Origin: Punica granatum
Taxonomy: Eukaryota; Streptophyta; Magnoliopsida; Myrtales; Lythraceae
Assembly (NCBI RefSeq): GCF_007655135.1
Contig: NC_045128.1
Coordinates: forward strand, 29,792,811 to 29,856,810
DNA: 64,000 bases
Direction: 5' to 3'
Shown: in pieces, positions 36,001-48,794 of the stretch
Layout of the letters: each line of letters starts with the position of its first letter
How positions within the stretch are numbered: the stretch's first letter is position 1
Position numbers and translations under genes: made by a program
The notes under the pieces: model-generated
Seen by the model: the letters and a program-made list of their open reading frames with translations, nothing else
What the model was told of the DNA's origin: nothing
Database searches by the model: none

Positions 36001-36237
36001 AAACCGCCGAACACGATCACCTTCGACTTGCCGATGTTGACCGCAGTATGGCCGCTGCAACATAGCTAATTGGCATCAATCGACACAACAGAATATGTAT
36101 CCAGTCACCGAGCGATCTCCAAGTGTAGCTGACAGCAAGGAAGGGGGGAGGAGAGAGAGAGAGAGAGAGAGAGACCTGCGGGACGGAGGAAGAGAGCCAC
36201 TGAAATCGGAGGAAGAAGCTCGAACCCAGGAGTGCAT
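31378..36237 (-). CDS. Kelch-repeat (galactose-oxidase-like beta-propeller) protein, 500 aa
   Basis: Sixteen exons (minus): 36237-36176, 36054-35957, 35270-35132, 35044-35016, 34913-34817, 34733-34678, 34525-34418, 34000-33944, 33828-33737, 33474-33390, 32901-32749, 32584-32484, 32216-32055, 31947-31835, 31687-31597, 31437-31378; 501 codons with TGA. Six kelch blades are visible from their FGG/YGG strands and PRxxH-type loops: GHTAVN..VFGG, PRAFHV..IFGG, PRDFAA..YGG, PRCGHT..VYGG, ARCGHT..LFGG and ARAYHS..LFGG. A charged, helical C-terminal region (~360-500) follows, ending in [15 protein letters not shown]. Such plant proteins are predicted propeller scaffolds; the partner is unknown and no F-box or phosphatase domain is present. 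The exon 9 acceptor (GGAAGGAAG/AGAATG) is pyrimidine-poor and is the least certain junction. Intron 10 carries a tandem duplication. Confidence 0.87.
32931..33250. repeat. 165-bp tandem duplication with a 28-nt C homopolymer
   Basis: AACCACTGCCACAGGGATGT starts at 32931 and again at 33096; the copies are nearly identical for ~125 bp. Copy 1 ends in an uninterrupted run of 28 C (33050-33077), whereas copy 2 has a T-run followed by CCCC at the matching place. It lies in intron 10 of the kelch gene; on the transcribed strand the tract is poly-G. Confidence 0.9.
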
Positions 36238-37955
36238 CCTCTCTCTCTCTCTCTCCGTGATGGAAGGAAGCTCAGATTCTTTCAGGGAGAGCTGAGCTGA
36301 GATCAGTGTCTGCTGCTGTGATTCACGTCGAAGATAACCGTCGCCGGCGAGAAAAGAAACTCCGGTCGGTGAGTCGATTGTGTCCTTTCCTTACCGAGTT
36401 GGCTAAACGGGTTTGACCCGAACCCGACATATGCGAGTAGTAAATAGTAATCTCCTTGGCTGGGCTTGAGCCCAATTATTGATCCATCCACTCCGTGGTG
36501 GGCCTGATCTCAAGCCAGTAAAAATACACGATTTGTAGCATCAAAGTTTCCTTTTCTTTAAAAAGTGTGGGAGATATTATCCTCATAATTATGGGAGATC
36601 GAATATTAAAAGTTATTCTCATTTTCAATAAGTGCGCTTCCCATGACTCACACTTGTGCTCTCCTTACGGGGTTTAGAGTTGTTTACCATTGTTTAGAGT
36701 TGTTTATCATTGAACCAATACTTTGTTAGTACATTAAAGTTCCTTGGATTACTTAATTTGGGCACGAATATTAGCACTCATAATTGTTGTTATACTAGCA
36801 AAAGAAGCACGGCAATATGAACAGCTCCTGTTCGGTTTTGGAAGCCATGGTTAAAGCTTAGCCTCGCTACTATATCCTCGTCAATGAGAATACCAGTTGG
36901 AAGAAGAGCAACGTTTTTCTTGGAGGCAAACGATGGGCGATACCAATATGAATGTAGAAAAATAAATGATAAATAAAACTATACGGAATTGGAGATAAAG
37001 AATTGCAAGGGCTTATGGAAGGCCGTTGAGATCCAGTAAAATTAAAGAAGAAACTATTGGATTAATAGGGCGACTGACAAGCCACAATCAGAAGAAAAAG
37101 GCAATATGATGTTCTATTCCATCTGTCAAAACAGTCCAGCATTAACTTAGAGTGACGGAAATTTGACATGACTTTCTACGTGGACTAACGATATAAAAAA
37201 TAATTCGAAGAATAATTATAGTAAAAAACGATCATGTTTTACATATACTTTTCTTTTTAAATTGAACAAAATAGGGAGAAGGGAGATTGGGTGGGGCTTC
37301 CCACCGGCGACCTTTCCACCGGGCAAGTTCACGGAGGCCCCAGGCAAGGTCGGTGGGGGGAGGCCTCATGAGCTTCCCCTCCAATCTCACTCTGTTTCGA
37401 TAGTGAGAGAGCTGAGGGGGAGCTCAGGCTAGACAGCAACTTCCTGCCGGATGAGGTCGCCGGTGGTGGAGCCTCCATCGGAACTGTCCCCAATGGTCCC
37501 TCTCCCTTTCAGACCTCCCCTCTTTTTAAAATAAATTATTATTTAAGTTTTAATTTTTTAAAAGAGCAAAACGAGGTCATTTTTGAAATTTGACAGATTA
37601 AGTGACGGCGTTAATGCATGTAGGAGGTTACTTAAATTTTTGGCCGTTTTAACAATGAAGCATTTTCACAGAAAAAAATAAAACATTAGAGACCAGATTG
37701 ATGGCAAAATTTCTTCGAGGATCAAACCGGAGGCCGTAATAAACTTCACTGACGATGTTAATAGTTTTCTCCATTAATAAACTACTTATGTCATTGCGAA
37801 AAAGGGCACACCAAATTAAATATTTCCAAAGGTGCAAGATAGATACACACGACTTTTGAAATGTTTGTACTTTGTATTACTTGGTTTCCGAGAGGGTGTA
37901 GAATATTTAGGGAATAAGCATGACAGGATCTTGATCTTAATCTTAATCTTAATCC
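36238..37955. other. Upstream region of the kelch gene and spacer
   Basis: A CT/GA tract flanks the kelch start. No coding region is supported to 37955. The block 37280-37510 is strikingly GC-rich (stretches such as GGTGGGGCTTCCCACCGG) between AT-rich flanks and may be the interior of an unidentified transposon; no clear TIRs were found. Confidence 0.4.
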
Positions 37956-39864
37956 AAACTAAAACTCGTGTACATGAAGCCACATGGCACTCTCATGATT
38001 TTGCCGTTATTATTATTTTTTGCCACAAATATAAAAAGAAAAGTGATGAGGGATAGAATTTTTTATTTTTCTTTTTAAGCCAAATTAAAGTGATGGAGAA
38101 TTTTGGGGAGTGCCTTGTGAGGTGATTGGGAGGTTATTTTAAGGGTAAATTGTTACGGTGGTCCAAAATATTTTATAAATATTTTATTATGGTTCAAAAA
38201 AATTTTTTCGCTACATGATAGTACAAAATGTCTTAAAGTTGTTTCATGATGGTACAAACCGTTAATTGGCCCTAACGCCGTTAACATTTTGCTGACGTGG
38301 CGCGTCCTATGTGTCACTTTTGTTACGTGGAACCAATCATAGTGCGTCACGTCATTTAAGAGAAAATAAAATTTTAAAAGTCCAAAAAAATACCAAAAAT
38401 AATTTTAAAAAATACAAAAAAAGAGTAAAAATTTTGAAAAAAAATAAAAAATTATTTTAAAATTTTGAAAATTATTTTAAAATTTTGAAAATTTTAAAAT
38501 TATTTTTAAAAAATTTAATTTTTTTTTTAAAAATATAAAAATAAAAAAAAACAAAACAAAAAAAGAGTAAAAATTTAGAAAAAAAATTAAAAAAATGTTA
38601 AATTTTTTAAATAATTTTTTATTTTTAAAAATAATTTTATAAAATTTTAAATTTAATATTAAAATTATTTTAAATTTTAAATTAAAAGTTTAAAATTATT
38701 TTTAAAAGTTTTAAAAATTTAAAATTTTTAGAATTATTTAAAATTTTTTGGCCACATCAGCAAGGAGGTGACACGTAGTAGCCACGTCAGCGTCGGCTTG
38801 ACGGCGTCAAGCTCGAGTTGACGGTTTGTACCATCATGAAGCAACTTTAAAACATTTTGTATCATTATGTAGCGAAAAAAACTTTTTGGACCATAATGAA
38901 ACATTTGTAAAATATTTTGGACCACCAGTGCAATTTACCCTTATTTTAATTTACATTTTTCCAAAATCGGCCATATTATTAACGTAGTAAATAAATTGTT
39001 GTTATTTTTATAGTAAGTTTGATTATAGGGAATTCACGTGGTAGTTGTTACATGAAAAATTCCCTTAAACAATAATAATATAGTATAAAATATAAAATAT
39101 AAGATATAAGATAGATACTAGGCCTCCCGACCCGAGTTTGTGCAAGAATGAGATTACTTTAGTTTCTCTGTGCAAATTTGATGATTAAATTTGGTACTTC
39201 ATTTTTTATTCACAGAATCGACAATCAAAAAGCATCAATGGGACAATTGTGGAGGATTATGGAGGCAACATAGTGGTGAGATTTTAAAAAAAATATTTTA
39301 TTAATTGTCAACCCGTGGTACCAAATTATTTGTTAAACCACATTTCAAGATTATAATTATGCATGAAAACAAAAACTCTTGCACATGAAGCCATATGACA
39401 CTTTCATGAATTTTCTGTTATTATTATTTTTTGCCACAAATATAAAAGAAAAGTGATGAGGGATAAGGTTTCTTCTTTTTCTTTTTCAGTCAAACTAAAG
39501 TGATGGAGAATTATGGGAAGTGCCTTGTGAGGTGATTGGAAGGTTATTTTAATTTACATTTTTACAAAATCAGCCATATTTTTAATGGAGTAAATAAATT
39601 GTTATTATTTTTACAATGAGTATAGGGAATTCATGTGGCAGTTATAACATGAAAAGTTCCCTTAAATAATATAATATAATATAATATACAAAATATAAGA
39701 TAGAAACTAGGCCTCCCGATCTGCTTCGTGCGTAAATGAGATTACTTTAGTTTCCCTATGTAAATTCGAAGATTAAATTTGGTACTTCATTTTTTATTCA
39801 CAGAGTCAACAATTAAAAAGCGCTAGTCCAGCAATTGTGAAAGATTATGGAGGCAACATGGTAG

Positions 39865-39905
<41 letters not shown>

Positions 39906-39975
39906 AATTGCCAACCAAGGTCCCAAATTGTTTGTTAAACCACATTTCTAGATTATAATTATGCGTGAAAACAAA
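37956..39975. repeat. ~602-bp direct tandem duplication, first copy interrupted by a TIR element
   Basis: Copy A runs from about 37956 to 39363 and copy B from about 39364 to 39975. Shared anchors include ACATGAAGCCA (37972 and 39383), TAGGCCTCCCGA, GATTATGGAGGCAACAT and GATTATAATTATGC. The spacing between anchors is ~1411 bp left of the inserted element and ~602 bp right of it; the difference equals the 798-bp insert plus its 9-bp target duplication. Copy B also contains an (AT)n run at 39865-39902 absent from copy A. Confidence 0.9.
38143..38940. mobile_element. MULE-like MITE with ~190-bp TIRs and exact 9-bp TSD
   Basis: The left end GGGTAAATTGTTACGG and the inverted right end GGGTAAATTGCACTGG begin TIRs that stay alignable for about 190 bp, including TTCATGATGGTACAAACCGT. 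The exact direct repeat TTATTTTAA flanks it (38134-38142 and 38941-38949). The interior, about 38340-38745, is almost pure A/T and non-coding. Long TIRs with a 9-bp target duplication are the Mutator-superfamily signature. The tandem copy at 39364-39975 has the unoccupied target (GGTTATTTTAATTTAC near 39541) with a single TTATTTTAA. Confidence 0.88.
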
Positions 39976-42720
39976 TTTTTTGGGTCCAATTATGTATTAT
40001 TAAATCATAGAAATATGTGACTTTTAGTCCCATTTGGGAACCACCTAGCGAGCTCTCTCGTGGCAGTTACTTTTTCTTTTATTTGCAATTTTTAAAATTT
40101 TCACTCTTTTTTTTCCTCTATCTTAGTATTTTTAAATTCGACCCAAACAAGGTAAAAGTGTAATTCGTTTGGCCATCGGGACAAATGATCCTGTCATTAT
40201 GGACTAGTGCCTTCACGACTGTTTTATCTTTTAATTTTTTTTAATTCGATTGACCCGTCAAGGTGAATGATCTAGTCATTATGGTCTATCAATTACTTCT
40301 AAATAAAATTTTCCCCCAACTTTGTCTAGAAAAACCTTAAGAAATTTTGTTTCGAAAATATTAGATATACAAATTAGAATATATGCAATTATTGTTTTTT
40401 TAGTTTAGGTTACCAAAGGGAAACCTCTTCCCAGTTCCACTATTGGGAGTTTAACTTCATAGACCCATGAACACTCTAAATACATTATCTTAAGATCTTA
40501 TCATCATTATTGAATAAGCATGTATAAAAAATAATTTATTCAGCAAAAAAGTATAAGAAATAATAATTTCTTGATAGTTCATGTATTCAATAAATAATTT
40601 GAGACAGGTTTCAGACCCGCGGCATACTGCTGACATAATATTAATTGTATATATATTGGAAGTGCAGTTTTCTATGTACATTGAAAAAGTTGATCCGTAT
40701 AACTCATCGGGAGTATACGATCGACTAAATAGGGTCAATTCATCCAAATACATGGAAATGGTAGTATTGCAATTATTAAATATAATGAAATATCAATCAA
40801 TAGGATTATAGTTGAAGGGAGTGATTTTCTGAGACAAATTTCAAGTTTGAGTCACACTTGAAAACTATGCATGATAATTCTTCTTATTGGACCACCTACG
40901 AATGAAAGCTCGAACACCATCGTTATGCAAAAAAAAAGAGAAATATTATTTTGAGTTTCATCCTTCTATATATATATAATAATAATGATGTAGATTTATA
41001 ATAGATAAATTGTAAAATTCAAAATATCTATTTTATTTTATATATTTTCTGAAGTAGTAATTATTAAAATATTAACTTTTAAGATGAAAATTTCTGATTA
41101 TGCCTAGTAATCAAGCGACTATCATCATGATTACTTGCGACATACAGAACTAAATGCATTGGCCCATCTCCATAATTAGATTGCATAATCAAAGTGATCA
41201 CTTCCTAGTCCCCTCAAGAGAGAGAGACCTCCCACCACATTCTTAAAAGGAAAAAACACTGAGCAGTTCCCGTCGATTATGTCTGCTATGTTTAACAAAG
41301 TTAGATTTTTCCTATCTTAATTTAATTATACTTTTCCAACAATTCAACAATATAATAATTATTCTTTATTTTTTTACTTCAAATTCTCTCTCATACTTTT
41401 TCTTATCTATTATTTAAATTAAATTTTTATATTAAATTCTTTCAACTACTTAGCATTTTTTTCCTCAATTTCAATATTTTTTCTTTATTTCAACAACATA
41501 ATTATTATTTTTTTATCTTCTTCTTCAAATTTTCTTACATGCTTTTTTTAATTATTTTTGTCTTCATCTCGTCAAACCAAACGCTATGTTAATATTTTAC
41601 GCCGAGTGAGTTTTGGCCTATTTTGAATGGTTTAGGTAATTCTCTCTTTTGATATATGACGATCCACAATCCATTGCTTTGAGTTGACACACATAAGTCA
41701 TAACGTGATTTGGCATATGGGCACAACATCTAGTTCTAGATTGAATGATCTGTTCGGAATCATCAATAGAATCCCAGTGCTTGAATACATACGTTGAATT
41801 TTCACATACTTTTTGTGTAAGCAGAAATCACTTAAAAGGATCATTACAATCGTCTCCAAACTGTACTGCTAATACGATCGGGCCGAGTAGCACGCTAAAC
41901 TTCCACGTATTATTGCTCTATCATCCATCTGTTGACTAATGGAGATATGTCGTATGAATGTAACAGATTAAATCAATCATTTCTAATGAAATGTTATCGA
42001 TTAGGGCCATGTCACGAACTTCTGCAGACGTGACCTAAGCTGGACAGAGAGAGGAACTTCAAAGTCAATGCCGGTCAATCTTTACTTCCGACCACACCAC
42101 ATGGCTCGGCCCGTGATGGTGCCCAGATTTCTTCGGAGTGAAAAATACGCAAATAATAAAAGCAAAGACAACAACATGGGAGAAAAGGAAATTCAGCAAA
42201 AAAAAAAAAAACATGGGAAAAAAAGAAGAAAAGATCTGATGAGATGAGACCAGTGAATGGAAAAATGGCAATCAGGACCAAACAATGGATTGTCATTTTT
42301 GCAGATGGCCCCATCGGCTTCTCTCTAGTGGGTCTTTCCTAAAAAGGAGAAGCTTCTTTGCTCATTCCCAATGGACCCAACTCTGATCTCCTTAAAGACA
42401 ACGAACAGTGAAAAAGTGAAGGTCTTCTCCTTTATCAGTTCCCAAGTTCAGAGCAAGTAAAGGGCAGAGCTTGGTCTGCTCTTCCTTCCTCTTCTCCCCT
42501 GTTGTAATCTCTTTGCTTCGGGCAAGTCCTCGCCTTCTGGTCTCCTTTTTTTTCTTTCTTTCTTTTCCCATTTCTTGAGCTCATTTCTTGGTTTTCTATG
42601 CTGGGTATGCGAGATTTAAGCTTTGAGCCGAGGGGTTGATTTCGATGAGTTTTCGGTGTATCAGGAGCTGAGATTGAGCTGCAGTCTTTGTGGTGTTAGG
42701 GTTCACTTCACTGCCTGAAG
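39976..42720. other. Spacer upstream of the coiled-coil gene
   Basis: No gene is supported. About 41300-41600 is an AT-rich repeat matching 16760-17110 in reverse orientation, sharing words such as the complement of TATGAGAGAGAATTTGAA. The last ~300 bp, rich in CTTCC/TTCTC, are the probable promoter and 5' leader of the next gene. Confidence 0.45.
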
Positions 42721-45700
42721 ATGCAGCACAGTGATCAAGATCAGAGGTGAGGACCCCCACCTGGTTTCTTCCAAGATTCGTGTTATGCTATATTCGTGAT
42801 CCTGATCTGTTGATGCTGTTTTTAGCTTGTGGGTGTCTCTCTGGCAGTCTCAATTAATTGCCCTAGATTCTTTACAACTTGAGGAAAGCTTTTGTTGGGG
42901 AATTAATGGCAGTTAGGTATTGTTAAAAGGTTCCCTTTTTCAACACACTTAACTGGGATTGTTGATTTAATGAGCCGTCTGGAATTGTTCGAAAAATAAT
43001 TGCTTCACCAACATGTTTTTGGAACCAAGTAAAGGAGTTACTTTTTTAAAATTTTTTTAAGAAACAGAGTATGTTCAGGAATCTGTTTTCAATGTATGTT
43101 TTTGAAAGCCATTGCCAATTACTGGAATCTAGCAACAGGTAGATGGCATTCGACAATCTGCCACAGGAGCTGCTGATAATGGTTGATAGCAGTGTTGGAA
43201 GATGTAAAGAATCTAGTCAAAACATGAATATTATGTCTCATAGTACTAGTAGTTATTCTTGGAAATGCTATTCTGATAAATAACCTTTATGGAAACACTT
43301 CAAGATAAAAACTGACAAGTTGTTTCTTTTTCTTTTCTTTTCTGTTTTTTTCCTAATGGAAAAGGTTTTAGGCTCGTCCATATTAGCCCCCAATTTCATA
43401 AATTAAATTGTTGGTCAATATCCAGAAGTTTGTATGGGTCCGTAACTTCATAAATTAAATTGTTGTTCTGTGGTTAATACTTTTTGTTTTTCTTTCCTCT
43501 TTTCAATTCATTTCATTTATTTCTCCTTTGCCTTCTCTAAATATTTACTATACCTCATGCCCCTGAAACCCCCTTTTCAATTTTTTCTCTCCCAATTCTT
43601 ATCTTATACCATTCATAATTGTGTCAACTTTAGTTAAGTATACTATGGCACTGCATATGTATCACTGAGGCTGTTAATTCTTGAATCACTTTTAATTGGT
43701 CCGGTTCAAGCCTTAGGCTTTTTACTTTCTTGCATTTCCTTTCCATGGGAGAATAGGGAAAAGAAACTGTAAACTTCTTTGAATTTGCAAGTTCCCATAG
43801 TGGTTAATTGTTGGTAGTTCTGAAGTTCACTTTGTAATTTGTATAACAAGTTCCCTGTGCTTGAACCTGCATTTTCATTCCCTCAAACTGCTTGACTAAT
43901 GCTTGATTTTCTACTTAGTCATCTGTCTGCTTGTTATCTACCTGATGTTATCTCCTTGGTGGTTGAGCGAGAGTTCGATGAGCAAAAAGTACTGTTCAAT
44001 TCAAAGGGAATGCTGAGATAGTTGAGACTAATATCTTTTTTATTTTTTATTTTATTTTTTTCCCTTTGTATTGTCTGTTGCTTTTAATCAGAAGTTTGGG
44101 CATTGAAGATACATCAATCACTGTTGAATTCCTCCGGGCAAGGCTATTGGCTGAGAGATCTGTGTCAAAATCAGCAAGGCAGAGAGCTGATGAATTGGCC
44201 GAAAGGGTTAGTTTCTTAGCACTTCCTATTATCCTACCATAAAATAAATAATAAATTGATGAATAAATAAAACTTCTTATTAGCTGTCACCTAAAAGTAT
44301 GATCTGAAGTTTGCCGAGGGATCTTCTGATCCACAGCTGATTCAGGGTCATGGAGAGATTATTGCATAATATAAGTCAAGGACTAGACCAGTTGCAGCGC
44401 AGAAAGCAAGTCAAGCATATTGTAGATCACGTAAAAAGGAAAAGGCAATTAATAATTTGCAAGGTTCATGTTCTTATTAACATCCACTAACAAATCCCAC
44501 TATTGCTCTCTTTCTCTCTCTCTCTCTCTCATTGGAACTAGGTGGCTGAGCTGGAGGAACAGCTGAGGATTGTGTCTCTCCAGAGAAAGAAGGCCGAGAA
44601 AGCAACAGTAGATGTTCTCGCAATACTGGAGGCTCATGGAATGAGCGATATGTCCGACTCATTCTATTGGAGCTCTGATCAGGAAGAGACACCTCGTGGA
44701 CAGAAAGTGAGGGGCAGTGGTTCCAAGAAAGCAGAGGGCTCTGTCAACTCAATAGAGAGGAGCGAACCAGAGAAGTTCTCGGCCTCTGAGCTTGAGCCTT
44801 CGTCAATGCCAGGTAGAAGCTTATCCTGGAAGGGCCGAAGGGATCCTTCGCGTTCTGTCGAGAAGTCTAAGGATTCTCCAATTAGAAGAAGGAGCAGCTT
44901 CGCGTCAGCCAGCTCGTCTTCGAAACATCGGCTGGGTAAATCGTGCCGTCAGATAAAGCGAAGGGAGCAGAGGTCATTTGTCTTCCAACATCCTAAATTT
45001 CATTTCATTCTAGTGACCCAACTACAAACCCATATTAATATTGTTACTCAGTTTGCCTGAGAGCATTAGGGAGTCTCATGGGTGCAGTCAAGTCGAGACA
45101 TTTATCACCAGGCTGGAGCCTGACTCAATTGGTAACTTCAGCGCAGTCTTCATGCACGCCTTTGATTGAGTATTCGTTTGAAGATCAAGCTCGATCGCAA
45201 GTCTTTCTCAAATGGCTCAACCTCGAACATTTCATATAGCTCAAAATATACTGCCTTGATTTGAGCTTGAGAAGTAAAATAACTGAAAATAGGGATGCAT
45301 TGGCAACTCTGGAAAGTATAAGTCAATCGAATTAGGCTCATGAGCATCTCATTCCTAGTATAGCGTGAGTTCTAGCTTGGTTTGGTCACAAAAAAATTGA
45401 GTTGAGCCCAATCTCTCACAGAGAAGCATATCCAACTTGCACCCCTGGATAGCGTTGTATAACATCTATCTCTTTCTTCATCTTACCAGATTAGAAGCCG
45501 CCAAGTTTGGGGATGACTCTTCTGCTAAGGCTGATTCTCAGAACGATGGAGGTGAGTCCGAGGCTGGGATGGAAACCTCAAGAGTCGACTCAGGACTGCA
45601 GGAACAGAATGAATCACTTGAGGCTGCAGTCTTGAGTCATTCGGGAGATGAGTTTGGAGCAGAAAGAGAAATGGAGAGGGCACTTGAACATCAGGCTCAA

Positions 45701-47040
45701 CTGATAGGCCAATACAAGGACATGGAGAAGGCACAGAGAGAGTGGGAGGAGAAGTACCGAGAAAATAACAGCAGTACAGCGGTATGCTCCTATCAGTCCA
45801 GACTTACATTTCTATTTCTGTTGACATATTTACTTATTTTCTATTCCGGAAAGTTGTTGGGGTAGCCTGTGAATGTCAATGTCACGAGGACCAAATAAAA
45901 ACTTGTAGCCCTCTTGGTACAAATGAAGGAATAATACTAGTGTTCTAACACATAGCTGTCTTTCCCTGCTTGTTCTTTTTCTCCCATTTGCTGGGTTCTA
46001 AAGATTATCTTTTCATGGAATTTCAGGAATCCTGTGACCCTGGAAACCACTCCGATATAACCGATGAGAGGGAAGAGATGAAGTCTCAATCTCCATATTC
46101 TCATCAGAGTGTTACAATTCGGCCTGAAGATTCCACATTGAAACTCCCATCCACATGTAATGGCTTCTCTGAGACCCATGCCTCCCACGAATTCGTGGAA
46201 ACTTCCCGAGGTGATAAAAAGGCAGATTTTCAAGTCCAAGAGGGACCCATATCTTCACCTCCTTGTGATCCCATGGAGCAGAAATCATCAGCTCTTGCGT
46301 CAGACGGTCCAAGTAAACAGGAAACCCCAGAGAAGATCTTGGCACAAGGCTCTGAAACTTCGGGGAAGCAAATGGAGCCTCATGCCCTGGTGCCACATCA
46401 GACATCCGACCGAGTGGGCTCTTTGCTTGACACGCTTCAGCAGGCTAAGTCTCTACTACAAAAGGAAATAACTCAGGTTCCTCCTGTTGGGTTCGGAGGT
46501 GCTGGAAAAGCTATTGAACCATCTTTTCGTGATCCAGGTCCCACTTATAAAGCAAACATTCCTAGGGGCTGTCCGGGGCTTTTCAGGCTGCCCACGGATT
46601 TCATGCCAGAGCCTACCAGAGGTAACTTCCCATTCTTCAGTTCAAGTTCAGGCTTGAGTTCAAGATCAAGTTTAACCGGTTACTTTCCCGATAATAGAGC
46701 TTTGTTAGGTTCTGATGATCGATTTGCCGTTGGTCGTTGCATAGATAGTAGGCCTATGAGCTTATCTTTAGATGATAGATTTCTCTCCAACCAGTTCATG
46801 GACTTCGCATCAAGAACCATTCCTCCGAACCCCAGATTGGATCCTCAACTAAATTCTGTAGCTCCAACTTCTTACACCTCTTATCCGCAGTATCCTTCCT
46901 ATCCCAACTTGGTACCTAGACAGCCCTCAAATGGAGGATATTTCCCGAGATTGGATTCAAACATGGCATCTGCAGTCCCACCTTCAGATGATTTCCACAT
47001 CCGCGGTGATATTAGTGGATCGAAGATGATGTATAGATAG
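42721..47040 (+). CDS. Plant-specific coiled-coil protein of unknown function, 625 aa
   Basis: Spliced CDS: 42721-42746, 44092-44206, 44542-44972, 45490-45781, 46027-47040; phases agree and the frame ends in TAG. The start is the first ATG of the only open leader exon. Residues ~18-85 form a coiled coil containing VEFLRARLLAERSVSKSARQ and a basic AEKATVDVLAILEAHG helix, a combination I recognise from uncharacterised plant coiled-coil proteins. A basic, serine-rich stretch (~130-190) follows, then a second coiled coil around 240-285 (EREMERALEHQAQ). The C-terminal third is disordered and rich in Ser, Pro, Tyr and Asn. No enzyme motif or membrane segment. Function and location are unknown; a cytoskeletal or scaffold role would be guesswork. 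Intron 1 is 1.3 kb. Confidence 0.85.
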
Positions 47041-48380
47041 GTTAAATTAAATCATTCTGTATGATGAGACTCTGTACCTTGTACTTCAGACATGCCTGAA
47101 TATGTATATTGGAAAATTCTTTTGGACTCTCTTCATTACAGTTTTGTATTAGTATGTCATTTAAGAGATGCGGATGTTATTTTACCAATCTTCTTACGAT
47201 CTAATTGATCAAGCTTTATAACTAGCTGACACATCAAAAGAACATGGATCCGGCTTCACAGGTCATAGTTAGCTGATGATTGCAAACGATACATCGAGAA
47301 ATTCGATGTCTTCGCAATGGAACTTGAACACAAAAATTGACCAAGCGTCCAGAAGTTCTTCCTTTTAATCCTTAGATTCGGAACACTTCATTTTTTTTTA
47401 CACACAGATAAACGGTTGTTCATACAAACTTCTTTAAATATGCCTTGTACATATCTCCAAAATATATTAAAAAAATATTTAGATGGCATATTGGAAGAAT
47501 ATTTATGCACTAAATCGGAAGTACTTTAGATAACTTGTGAGACTAATGTATATATTATGGTATATAATTTTTTCATTCAAGATCTGGACATTATTATGTA
47601 AAGCTCATAACACTTTTTTTTTAATCTTTCTTAACGTTTGATAAGCACATGACGTATTTGTTGATCTCATCTAATATTCTGGCAGTATTTTCAAGAGTTA
47701 CTATGAAAACGGAAACTTAGAGACAATATTCTAATATTGTCCACAAGGTGCCCCAGGGCCACGACATGCAATTCCTTTACCTTCAGTTGGATAGACGGAA
47801 TGTTAGGGGAAGAAAAATGATTTTATTTGAGAGTTTTTGAAAATTTATACAACTTTTTCTCTTCTCCCCACTCTTTCCCTCCATTTTTTTTTTAATAAGG
47901 GAAGTCCTTTCATTTCCTTCATATCCAAATAAAGTACCAAAGTTGATAAATAACTCAGAATGAAATTCTAACAATACTAATCAACTGTATTTCAAGCAGT
48001 CACACGTCAATCGAGGAGGAACTGGAATATGAACACATTGCATGGTGTAAACGAGTCTATATTAATTTCGTCACGTAGAAAATTAGTATCATTATAGATG
48101 AATTGTAATCGTTCATCGAGAAATTAAATTTATATGTGTCTTTTTTGGGTAATATATATGATTATTTTTTTGAAAGACATTCCTGAGAAAACTTGAGTTT
48201 GTTAGTAGCCAATCGAGTCAACGGCTTTCTAATGTCCAAATGGCCCTAATATAATGTCTCATCAACATATCTAAACTCTTAACAATAATCATTTGGAGTT
48301 TTGTAGCCGACAAAGTTATCTATGTGGCATTTTGAAAATTCTCCTTTTTATTGTTTAACAGCTAAATTGTTTTCATTTTA
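47041..48380. other. 3' flank of the coiled-coil gene
   Basis: It contains the presumed 3' UTR (to about 47.16 kb) and AT-rich DNA. No other feature is supported. Confidence 0.45.
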
Positions 48381-48794
48381 CTAGTAGATGCACACGTACG
48401 TTGCACGTGAAAAATTCTTTTATATAATGTTACAATACATGCTACTAATTGAATACCTGGAAAAATATATATATAATTTAAATTTCATAAAAAAAATTAT
48501 AACTATATCTAACATCACAATTTATCTTACTGAATAATTAAAGTGCGTCAAATTAACAAATACGAAAATTTTCAATATCATGTTACAATACATGCTACTA
48601 ATTAAATACCTGGAAAATATATTTATTTATAATTTAAATTTCATAATAAACAGAGCTATATCTAACATCACAAATTATCTTACTGAATAATTAAAGTGCA
48701 TTCAAATTGACAACAGAACTTCAAATTAAAGATCATGTAAACACATGAAAAACAAATGAAGCTTGTTTTTCTTTTTAAATTTATATATAAAGGA
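48381..48794 (-). mobile_element. Helitron-like 3' terminus (minus orientation)
   Basis: On the minus strand a stem CACGT...ACGTG (48392-48408) is followed by TGCATCTA, then CTAG (48384-48381) and T, the 3' signature of Helitrons. The 5' end is probably near 48794, where the minus strand reads TCCTTTATATATAAATTT, but the flanking base does not fit perfectly. The interior is a 153-bp tandem duplication. Confidence 0.45.
48427..48722. repeat. 153-bp tandem duplication
   Basis: ATGTTACAATACATGCTACT occurs at 48427 and 48580. The copies share most of their length (ATACCTGGAAAA, ATCTAACATCACAA, CTTACTGAATAATTAAAGTG) with scattered substitutions and small indels. Confidence 0.9.
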
